Assembly: GCF_020379485.1 (NCBI RefSeq)
Contig: NC_063444.1
Coordinates: 6,520,652-6,584,651 of the forward strand
Source of the DNA: Brassica napus
Lineage: Eukaryota; Streptophyta; Magnoliopsida; Brassicales; Brassicaceae
Length of the DNA stretch: 64,000 nucleotides
Direction of reading: 5' to 3'
Made by a program: the position numbers and the translations under genes. Positions 23,624 to 32,999 of the stretch are shown one piece after another. Positions within the stretch are counted from its first letter, which is position 1. The number at the start of each line of letters is the position of its first letter. The notes under the pieces were generated by a model that did not search any database, was not told the DNA's origin, and saw only the letters and a list, made by a program, of their open reading frames with translations.

Positions 23624-26112
23624 TCATAGTTGGTGAAGCAGCTCTGCTTGAGGAAACGACCCATTTGACGGCAAGTCCAAAAGAAGGAGATCTTGATCAG
23701 AACTGCAATTACCTTGAGCAAACACAGAAGCCAAGCTTCTTTGGCTAAAGCATGAGCCGTTTCCTTCATGGCTTGCTTTCATCTTTGTTACACTTTTGGG
23801 GCTCCTCATAAGCCCTCTTGACTCTGTAAGCCAAAAACAAGAGAGAATCAACAAAACACACAAATATTGATCGCAGAATCAACCAAACAGATGGAAACGT
23901 CCATAAGACTGACCTGACTTTAACTGAGTTTGGTTTTCACAGCGTCTCTTAATGCTTACAATATTTTTATGTACATTTGGGTTTGAGCTTCTTGAAGTTG
24001 TAGCAGACCCTTTGTCTCCTTCCTGCAACAAAAGCAATCATGAACCTTTGGCCAAAAATTATTATTGTTATGTCAGTGTTACAATGAGATTAAAGCAGCC
24101 GCACCTTGAGAAGGTTATAGCTTTCCACCAAACGAGATTTGCTAAAATCAGACAATGCAAGCTTCTTAAAAGACCGCATCTCTTCAAGTATTGCTTCAGA
24201 GCTAGTAGAAGGCATCTCAAAGACACCATCAGCAATAAGTTTCTGAAACAAAGAGAAGTTCTCTTTGAACTGAGCACTTTCAAACATCATTCTGAGGCTG
24301 CAAAATAAAAAAAAAAAATGAAAAGATTAGAAACTTCCTTTGGTCTTAGTTTCATTGTTTTATTAAAAAAAAAAAAAAAAAGCAATGCAGTTTGAACCTA
24401 TCAGGAAGGTTAACAGAGTCAATCTGAGGAAGCAATCTCATCAGTTTCTTCTGTTCTTCCTCTGTAAACTGTTCTATGAACTCATCAAAGTTGAAAACAT
24501 CCTGCAAATAAAGTATATTTTTTTATTATGCCATTGTCACAAAGTATTCAACATATTGAACATAGTGCTTGAAACTTACTTTCAAATCTATGCTACAAAG
24601 TGGTGAACCATGGCTCCCCAGGACATGCACTCTTCCATTTTGAGACTTGGTCCTAACCAACAATTAAAAATAAAATTTGATTTAATATCTTTATTGAGCT
24701 AATTTGCAGAGTCTCTTGAATATACATTTACCTCTTGAGTTGATCTTCCTTTACTGATTGTCCAACAGACACTGAACCTCTCTCTGCTCCAATCTCAGCA
24801 CGCTTCACGGAATGTGAGGAGTATGCATCACTGATGGATGACTTGTTCTCAACCGAAGAGAGGGAGCTGGCTTCTTCAGAAACCTCTCCCCGAGCAAACG
24901 AGTGAGGATTCCTCATCAGAACACTCCCATGTCCAATCTCAACAGAGACCATTGACAACATCTCATTCTCAAACAGAAGATCTTCTTCCTCTGATGAAAC
25001 TGACGATTGCTGCTCTTGTAGAATATTGTAAAGGTCCTGTGTGAGCTTTTCAACTGAAGATGTCTTTGGACGGAGGCCCACACATGTCCTCCTCTTGCAA
25101 GGAACCGTTGTGTCCCATCCGTTAGATTGAGATGGACCTGCAAAAAAAAATAAAAACCAAAGTTCACATAGACACTAAGGAGCTGTTTCACAAAAATTGT
25201 TGCTCAAACCTGTTAACTCGCTCCCATCTGCACAGCTCTCAGAGTTGGATATAGCAGAACCAGAACTCGATCTATTACTAGCATCCTCCTCCACCACAGC
25301 CTTTTTGAAACCATAGTTGAGTTCCAAGACCGGTTCTTGGATTGCTTTCCTCTTGAGCGTCTTAGTCTCTTTGTACTTGTTATTCACAGAGATGCTCTTC
25401 ATTCTTTGGTACCTCTGATCATCCTTGTTCTCTTCACCATCAGCACGAGAGTGAAGTGGAGTGTAGTTCACAAGTGATCCCTTTGTTCTCCAACGAGATC
25501 CACACGCATTGCACAACACTGGCTTCTCAGGTGGGCCATTTCTCCACAGAGGTGTGCCTGTTTCAATTGCAAGAACACAATGTCAGCAAAATTCTCAAAC
25601 TGAAGCTTTCTGAATTATGACTTAGACAGCAAATTCAAACTCCAAACTCATATGCAGGAAGAGACAATGATCTGATATTTACCAAACATTTTAAAGTCTT
25701 AAACTTTAAGCAAAGCAAAGCTGAGAATCATAACAAACTAACTCAGATCCCCAAATCAACTGAGAAAGTATGTCTAAATCCATTGACCAAGACCCAAGTG
25801 TTGCTCTTAAGATCATTGATCAACAAACAAACCAAATACATATTGTTAAAAAGCAGCATAGTTTCAAGAATACTCATTTTATATGTTCTTGAGTACATGA
25901 AAGTCTTTGCTGAATCTCTTCAATAATTGTTAAAACTGAAGCATGTAATCAAATCATTTTCCCCCAGAAAGAAAAAAAATGGCATCTCATCCAGAAACAA
26001 AACAAAAAAGGTGAATATCTTTCATACAAAAAAATTCATAATCAAATCGAAATTGGAGAAACAAGAACTCACTTGTAACGCCACAGTGGTAGCAAGGTCC
26101 TTGCTTCCCCAT
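23624..26112 (-). CDS. GATA26: GATA zinc-finger transcription factor, GATA26/27 class
   Basis: Nuclear DNA-binding protein. Eight exons: 26073-26112, 25210-25557, 24732-25137, 24580-24652, 24398-24501, 24105-24297, 23914-24022 and 23624-23823, giving 490 residues. The zinc finger lies at the very N-terminus, C7-X2-C10-X18-C29-X2-C32 (CYHCG...CNACGSRW), and is split by a first intron of about 515 bp. The middle is Ser- and Lys-rich. A second conserved block (about 278-365, [19 protein letters not shown] ... KLIADGVFE) resembles the ASXH/DEUBAD fold associated with this plant GATA class (family knowledge, not proven here). Start [11 protein letters not shown] is the usual class start. By memory it is collinear with At4g17570. 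At5g47140 (GATA27) is the close alternative. Confidence 0.92.
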
Positions 26113-28780
26113 AATCTCTCTCTCTATTGTTTTTTTTATTTCAGAAATGAAAAGTATAGTTTCAGAGAAAAGTTGCAACTTTTATAGACTAAGCAATGAG
26201 ATTTATGGAAATAAATTTAAACTTTATAGATTTTGTTTAATATTGAGCTATTAATGGAATATACCAAACTGCATAGGAACAAATTAAACCCAAGAAGGAA
26301 AAATGAAAACCCAGAATTTTTCCTATGAGAAAATTCCAGAAAAGAATCTGAAAACTCCAAAACAGTTGCTGATAATTAAAAATAAAATCAAGGCTGAGAA
26401 TTTTTTTAATTTAAAGAGATAATTTTGTTTTTTCTTTCTTTTCTCCGTTTTGTTTTTGGTTCCTTGAGCTATCAGTGTAATTACAATCCAATAAAAAGGA
26501 GAAGAAGACTCTTGAGAGGAGAAGAATCTAATAAATGGGTGCGAAAAACTGGCTTTTTCAATCTTTTATCTGTATTGTTATGAAATAATTTTTGCAATTT
26601 CATTTTTATATAAAAAGTATATAATTAGTTGAGTAAAAATAAGCGAATGTGATGGCTTTAAAGTAAAATGATTTTGGAGGAATAATTTTTTGCAATTTCA
26701 ATATTTTATTTGTATTGCTTATGCCTTGTTGACTTTAGACTTTTAGTTCTTGTTTGTTTTTCTTTTGGTATTGCCAATGTATATAATAAATATTATAATG
26801 ACAATTATATATTAATGGCTCTGATAAAAGATAAAATGAGGAATAAATATAAAATGGTTCCAGTAAAATGTTCGTAAGCTAGATATTCGAATACTTAAGC
26901 CAGGAATATGTAAACAGGTATTTAGCTCTCTCCTCAAAAATGGCTGCTAAATGGTCAACATGAGTGTATGCAAATCTTTTATGTTGTCGACAGTATGTGA
27001 AATTATACGGGAATATACCATATATAGCCAAATTAGTAAATGTAATGTGTTGTAAAAAAGATTTAGTAAATATCATTTCTATTCTCGCTGCATACAAAAA
27101 TTTATATAGTAAGAATTTCATTGTTGGCTTTTCATATATTTTACATATGCACATCTAGAGGTGAAAAAAATATCTATAAATTTTGATTCGATCCAAAAGA
27201 ATCCAGATATCTATAATTTTACGAAATAAATATTAAAATTTAATATCCGTTAAGACGATCAAATAACAAATACTATATTTTAAAAAATGAAGATCCAATC
27301 CGATCCATTATATTCATGTTTATATACATGTATAGAAAAATATATAATATATATAACTTATATCTCTATATAAGATTTATAATATTTTTGTTTACTAAAT
27401 TAATTATTTTTTTATTATTTTTTTCAAAAGCATGTAGTTTTAACAACATTGTGATGAAGTATTGTTATTTAATATCAGTTTTTTTTTTTAAAGGTAATAA
27501 CAGATTGTAGTTTTCTTTAACTTAAGAGTTAAGTTCGTAACAATTTTTTTGTCAACGACGACCAGATGAAGAGATTAGTTTTCTTTTGCTCATTCTTATG
27601 ACCTTATTCATGTATGATGACACAATACTGGTAAACATAAATATATATTTTTCATAATAGAAGAAGAAGAAGAAAGAAATGGAAATGTAAAGTCACCGTC
27701 CACCATGACGATCATGGACGCAACTCCTCTCTCCACCGTCTGATTTAGGATAAATAAATTTTAAAAGATTGGTCCCACTTTTTGTATTTCTTTTGATGAT
27801 TGTGAATGTCATTAGGGAACTAATTCTGGACGAACAACCATACATTATTACAGTGTTTTCTTTTGGATTCAACTATGGTACATGGTATGACTTTGTATTG
27901 TGAAATCTCAGATTCTTTGTTTTCTTTTCCGTTAATTTGAAAAACAATAAGTGTGATACGAAAGCATAATATTTGAAAAGAAGATAGTATCATGTATGAG
28001 TTTTTATTTCGAATTACATAATGTGATGTTGATGCCTATTTTGATTGAACGCTGTAAATTTTAGCAAAACCACATAAGATACGAAAAAAACAAAAGTTAA
28101 GTTTATACATAAATAAATTAGTTTTAGTTTAGCAAAGACCAAAAACAGGGATAACTAAAAAATAATGAGATTTTACAAATTTTATGATTAGAAGAAAAAA
28201 TAGAATCGTGGTGTTTACTGCAAATGCAAAATTAATAATGAGAATGGTGAATTTACAGAACAAGTTAAAAATTAGTTACAAAGCCAATCACGTCTCTATA
28301 TTCCATTTTTATAACGATGGTAATGAAATAATGTGCAGACACAAAAGATGGACAGAAGCTTCGTGCCTAAAAGCCAGTCGTGCTTCCAATTTCATTAAGT
28401 TATTTGTTTTCACACACGCTCATAAAACAAATGCCAATTTAATAGATTTATTATCAAAATTTAATACTTTTTCTTAATATTTGTAAAGACACCAAAACAT
28501 AAATCTCTTAAATAACTATGGGATAGGATTGATAAGAAAAAGAGTAAGTACTAGGTAGCAGCATCTTGTGAACTTGCATTATTATTCTAGCACTCTTTCT
28601 GGTAATCTCTGGTAACATCTCTATTCTCTAGAGAGTCAAATGCGTACAGATTCACATCTCAACACTATAAATACGTATTTAATTACTAATTTTTAGTCAA
28701 ATTATAAAACGTAGATTAAAATTTTCCAAAATAAATCGTCTACACATGTTAGACATAAACATAACTACCGGAGCAATGCA
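26113..28780. other. Long AT-rich intergenic region
   Basis: About 2.7 kb without a convincing gene. The first few hundred bases are the presumed GATA26 5'UTR and promoter. Open frames such as 26879-27154 and 28184-28477 are low-complexity, lack domains, and run against the local AT composition expected of coding DNA. 27160-27310 has degenerate repeat sequence (ATCCAATCCGATCC). Confidence 0.5.
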
Positions 28781-29620
28781 AAAAGTCATTTACAATTTGA
28801 AGCTCTGACGTCGTATTTACGGTAGTATAGAAACTAGTCAAAGAGTTATGTTATCACACCAGTTCATGCCTCTGACGAATCCGAAACTAATGTGCACCAA
28901 TATACCAGAGCATATGTAGGTGAACAACAAGAGATGAGGTAGACCTACAAATTTCAGCAACGTTAACATAGAATCAAGAACAATGAGCAGAGCATAATCG
29001 ACTCATGAACACCAGTTAGAAACCACCGAGAAACCAAGAACACTAGAGAATTTCCAGAACGGAAATCAAATCAAGAACAGCGAGCTCAATCGGCTCATAT
29101 ACAGATCAAAGCCACCACCTCCTTCGCTATTAGCTCCGCCTGACACCATATTCTCTATCTCTTGACCATCCACCTGTTGAGCAATTTGCTGGACTGTGTT
29201 CATGATCTGTGGGTTCTGGGTAAACTGCTGCAACATATTCCTCAGCATATTTGGTGAATCAACACCAGCTTGTCGAGATACCCCTCCTAGCAATCCATCC
29301 AAAACAGGGCTCTCCATCGCCTGAGACATTGCACTTGAGACATCTACCCCATCATCTGAACCTCGCCCACGTGAACTACCAGAAAAGAGAGATTGCAAAA
29401 GCTGTTGTTGACTACTGGTCCCACTGCCCTGTTGCACACCTTCAACCGAAGCAGAAGTCCCACCATCTTCATTCTTACCTAATGTCTTAAGCTGCTTGCT
29501 TCGTTTCTTTTAACCACATCTTCACCTGTTCTACTCATCACCTCTGCATAATGCTTTGTTACGCTTTCAGAACTTTTACGGATCTGGCTCAGTGTTCGTC
29601 TTCCCTTCTAATACTTTAAA
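28781..29620 (-). pseudogene. Chimeric gene fragment: BAG6-like ubiquitin-domain protein piece joined to a TOR1-like exon piece
   Basis: 29079-29511 encodes, on the minus strand, part of a BAG6/Scythe-type ubiquitin-like protein (KRSKQLKTLGKNEDGG, LLGGVSRQAGVDSPNMLRNM, QQFTQNPQIMNTVQQIAQQV). It ends at what looks like a GT donor after GGGFDL with no following exon. Immediately upstream, 29512-29610 matches codons of the TORTIFOLIA-like gene at about 33660-33760 (TLSQ-RKSSESVTKHYAEVMS), out of frame with the BAG6-like piece. The flank at 28790-29075 matches 32465-32850, downstream of the TOR1-like gene. The segment is therefore a rearranged duplicate of the neighbouring locus plus a foreign gene piece. 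No start codon or intact ORF. Confidence 0.8.
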
Positions 29621-30275
29621 ACCATATTACCTATATTTACGTATAATTCTAAAACCTGATTACATATCCATAATCGAAATAATTTTCATTAGAACATAAA
29701 TATATAATAATTTTCACAATTGTAATGCTTCCCTTGTTACATTTAAAAACCGTACGTAAACAATCAAAAACCAAAAAACTTCGTCGATCTTGTTTTTTTT
29801 TTTTACCCAAAAAGGTTGGTTGATTTGAAGATAGTTCGATCGAATTTAGAACTAAATAAGCTGAAGAACTTTTGGATAACGGTCAATTGGCATGCCATTA
29901 ATGCTTACAACGAAATAACTAAAATATGTGTCTTCAGTAAGTATCGTTTTATCATTTCCCCTTTTTTTTAGACAACACACACCGACTGATACTTTTATTG
30001 ATCAAATTCAAAAGAAATCATTACAACGAATTAGAGAAGGAAGAACAATGAAGCAAAAGATTACGAACTTGCCGATTAAACACTCAAGCCCATAATCCAT
30101 TATTGCATGAGAACGTTACGTTTGTTATTTTAAACAATCCAAGAAAATTACAAACAGAAAAGCAATCACCAATTAAAGGAAACAAAAGGTAATGTAATAA
30201 GTTTTAAGCATTTGTAAACTATATGATTTGTTGATTTTCTTATGCATGCCTTTAGATATGTCGTAAGTGTTCAAC
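29621..30275. other. Intergenic, including LTP-like 3' flank
   Basis: AT-rich DNA with no gene recognised. The right part is the presumed 3'UTR of the leftward lipid-transfer-like gene. Confidence 0.4.
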
Positions 30276-30629
30276 TTACACGCATTTTAAATCTTGTGGA
30301 ACTTTTTTGCCACAAAAATTTAAGAGAAACGTGAGAGTTGTGGGAAAATTAGGGACGTTGGGAGGATTAGGGACGAAGCCACGAACGCTTTCCTTGACAG
30401 CCGTACAGAGACAGGCTACAGCATTAGAATCAGACAAGCCATCATGAATAAGCGAGCAGCATGGCCTTACGACTTGGTTTCCCCAGTTTAGCTCATACAG
30501 TTTAATGATCCCATCAACGCAAGGTTTTAGCTGCGAGGCATCTCTAGGACAAGTGCCTTGAGCAGAAGTGTAAGAGAAGAAGATGAGGTTAAGGAAAAGG
30601 AAGATTGCAAGAGAGGTTCTTGGAGCCAT
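30276..30629 (-). CDS. Small secreted 8-cysteine (LTP / hybrid proline-rich type) protein
   Basis: Single-exon, 117 residues. Signal peptide at 1-23 (MAPRTSLAIFLFLNLIFF...TSA), then a mature ~94-residue domain with the eight-cysteine motif: C27-X9-C37-X19-CC(57,58)-X14-C73-X1-C75-X30-C106-X9-C116. This fits the hydrophobic-seed/lipid-transfer-like domain of 14-kDa proline-rich proteins. The proline-rich linker is almost absent here (only PNPPNVPNFP inside the domain). Likely extracellular. A ligand or role cannot be read from sequence. A TATA box (TATAAATA) lies at 30735-30742 on the minus strand, about 106 bp upstream of the ATG, which supports expression. Not part of the recalled Arabidopsis order. 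Confidence 0.9.
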   Translation of the reverse strand: MAPRTSLAIFLFLNLIFFSYTSAQGTCPRDASQLKPCVDGIIKLYELNWGNQVVRPCCSLIHDGLSDSNAVACLCTAVKESVRGFVPNPPNVPNFPTTLTFLLNFCGKKVPQDLKCV

Positions 30630-30734
30630 TTGTTTAATTATGTATCAGAAAAATTCTACAACAAAAGCTCAGGAAGTCGTAGTGTGTTTATATTCTTTGA
30701 GATGGCTGGAGATAAGTTCTGGGTGTTTAGGGGG

Positions 30735-30742
30735 TATTTATA
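30735..30742 (-). promoter_or_regulatory. TATA box of the LTP-like gene
   Basis: TATAAATA on the minus strand, about 106 bp upstream of the start codon, implies a leader of roughly 75 nt. Confidence 0.6.
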
Positions 30743-30812
30743 GAATTTTCATTAGGAGAGAAATGAAAAGGTTTCTGTTGATCTTCTACAAGAGATTAAT
30801 TTTCCAATTTTC

Positions 30813-31045
30813 AATTAGTCCATCCATACGGCATGGATATATAACAACTGCAAAGTGAAGCCATCAATTTGTCCTCGTGTGAGATTATGCTTCGACTTAA
30901 TAATACTTTAGAATAATGGTGATATGAGTCTGCTCCATGACAATGGAACTTGTTGAATGATGTTATTTAAAACTATTATAATTAGTCCATCCATACGGCA
31001 CGTATATAAAAATAATTGCTAAATGAAGCCATCAACGAGATAATG
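30813..31045. repeat. Local direct duplication (~167-bp spacing)
   Basis: AATTAGTCCATCCATACGGCA occurs at 30813 and 30980. The following sequence (GAAGCCATCAA, GAGAT-ATGCTT, AATGGTGATAT, CCATGACAATG-AAC-TGTTGAATGAT) continues in both copies. In the second copy the similarity is interrupted by the MITE at 31052-31323. Confidence 0.8.
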
Positions 31046-31051
31046 CTTTAA

Positions 31052-31323
31052 GGGCTGTTCGTTTGGTTGCCGCAGGTACCGGCGGCAGCGGCAGCGTCAA
31101 CATTCTGCGTCAACTCTTGTTCGTTTCGTTGACGCAGGAAGCTGCGTCTGACGCCGCGTCCGAACGCCGCGTCCTGCGGCTGACGCCGATAAAACCTGCG
31201 GTCGCGATATAATATGCGGCAGCGTCAGCGGCAGCGTCAGCGTCTGCGAAACGAACAACAACTGTCCTCATTGACGCTGCCGCCGCCGCTGACGCCGAAA
31301 CCTGCGGCAACCAAACGAACAAG
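31052..31323. mobile_element. GC-rich hAT-like MITE with palindromic interior
   Basis: Ends GGGCTGTTCGTTTGGTTGCC and the inverse (GGCAACCAAACGAACAAG) with TIR similarity over about 25 bp, flanked by a GCTTTAA duplication (31045-31051 and 31324-31330; 8 bp if one mismatch is allowed). The interior is unusually GC-rich for this window and is full of GCAGCGTCAGCG-type palindromic repeats. An 8-bp TSD would fit hAT. An empty version of the site exists in the adjacent duplicate at about 30890. The 70-residue minus frame inside is a repeat artefact. Confidence 0.85.
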
Positions 31324-31330
31324 GCTTTAA

Positions 31331-31416
31331 ACTAATGGTGATATAAGTTTACCCATAAGGCCATGACAATGAAACTAATGGTGATATAAGTTTACCCATA
31401 AGGCCATGACAATGAA
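31331..31416. repeat. Exact 43-bp tandem duplication
   Basis: The unit starting ACTAATGGTGATATAAG at 31331 is repeated without change at 31374, immediately right of the MITE's target duplication. Confidence 0.95.
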
Positions 31417-31494
31417 ACTCGTTGAATGATAATATATGTTGACAACCTAGCATGAAAGAACAAAGAACAACCATTCCATCTAAACATGTTTATA

Positions 31495-31897
31495 ACGACA
31501 ACTGTGATGTACTATGCTATTGATCGCCAAATCAGGAATAAAGTTCAGAGCTTCAGAGAAATCAACCCCTCTCTCTCGACCACGATGATGCAGCGATGGT
31601 TCTCCACGGGATGAGATGTAAATCTCCCACAGTCTCTCTTCCTCCATTTACTCTCGCCTTAGGACTTCTCCACCAACCAACTACCACCTACCGATTATCC
31701 TTTGGGCATATTACACTTGGGCTTAAACTTTGATCTTTCCTTACTGTCGGGCCAGTTCTAATGAGATTCTTTCTCTAGAGTTTTATTATCTTATGTGTAA
31801 CTTGGGTCTTGCCCACAGAACACTACCTTCTAGGCCTGTATGTTTTTTTGTTTTAGTTTAATCAGAATGAAAGCCAGTTTACCAAAAAAAAAAAAAA
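31495..31897 (+). mobile_element. Poly(A)-tailed retroposon (SINE or truncated LINE tail) with 13-bp TSD
   Basis: A ~400-bp segment ends GAAAGCCAGTTTACC followed by about 17 A. AAACATGTTTATA occurs on both sides (31482-31494 and, overlapping the tail, 31898-31910). A poly(A) tail plus a long direct repeat is the signature of LINE-machinery retroposition. The tail motif AATGAAAGCCAGTTTACC resembles plant LINE 3' ends. No ORF with a recognised domain is present. Confidence 0.85.
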
Positions 31898-31910
31898 AAA
31901 CATGTTTATA

Positions 31911-32999
31911 GTTAAGTGTAATAGCTTGAGGGTGCAACACAGAACAGTGGCCGAGCTAGACTTCCAATTTATAGGGGTCATAATTAAAATTTTATAGATA
32001 AAATAGACATATCTGAGTTTTGAACTCAAAACAAGGGGTCAAAAGAGAAGTTTTAACCAGTTTGGCACAGCTAAAACACTGAAAAAAGCTTACATATTTT
32101 ATATATACAATATTTTACTATTTGCATTTTAATTTATTTTATGTATATTTTTTTAAATACAACCATATATTTTATATAATTTTCAATAAATCATTGTAAA
32201 ATTTTATATTACTTTGGAGCCTTTTTTTTTATCTGATTTCACTATTCAAACATATGTTTTATACCACTAGATCCGTTTGATCTACATTTGTACCGGTAAA
32301 TCCATTTTATCTACTCTTGTTTTATTTGATCTGTTTTTCCCATCCGAAACCTAATTTTCAGCTAAAAAGGTTAAATTAGAAAATGTTGATTCAAAATTTT
32401 CAAAATTAACTAGTTTAAAACATGTTAAACAGAACTACTAGACGACTGCAAAGAGGAAACTATGCAAAAAGTCAATACACAATCTGAAGTATTTACGATA
32501 GTACACATGAGTTATTATGTTATCGCACCTACTTCTCAATTCTCCCACATGCCAGACCATGCTTCGGAGGAATCTAAAACTTATAGTCCACCAATATTCT
32601 AGAGCATATGGAGGTAAGCTCCAAAAGGTAGACACAACAAAAGGAAAGCATCAGGTGAGATAGTGCTACAAAATTTCCGCAACGAACATAGAATCAAAAA
32701 CAATGAACAGAACAAAATATCGCCTCACTAACACCAGTTTGGCATAAACCCAAGAAATGAAATACTCTTTACACTACACGAATCAAATCATCGCTTAGAA
32801 ACCAACGAGCAGAACAACATCAATCAAATCAAGAACAGTGAGCTCAATCGGCTCATGAACGAACACCAGTTTTTAGCAGATACTAAAGAAATGAAATACA
32901 CGTTCCAGCGTGGAAGTTTCTTAAAATTCTCTCTTCTCTCTCACTGTGTTTCTCTCAACTTTCTTGTCAGTGTCTTGTCTACTTCAGCACACCTAATGA
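31911..32999. other. Intergenic, downstream of the TOR1-like gene
   Basis: No gene. 32465-32880 is the paralogous counterpart of 28790-29100, for example the shared run CAAATCAAGAACAG-GAGCTCAATCGGCTCAT at 32823 and 29067. It probably includes 3' untranslated or flanking sequence of the gene to the right. Confidence 0.5.

Noticed and set aside
28184..28477. 97-codon plus-strand frame in an intergenic region
   Set aside because: No recognisable domain, Lys/Asn-rich from AT composition, no promoter or splice context.
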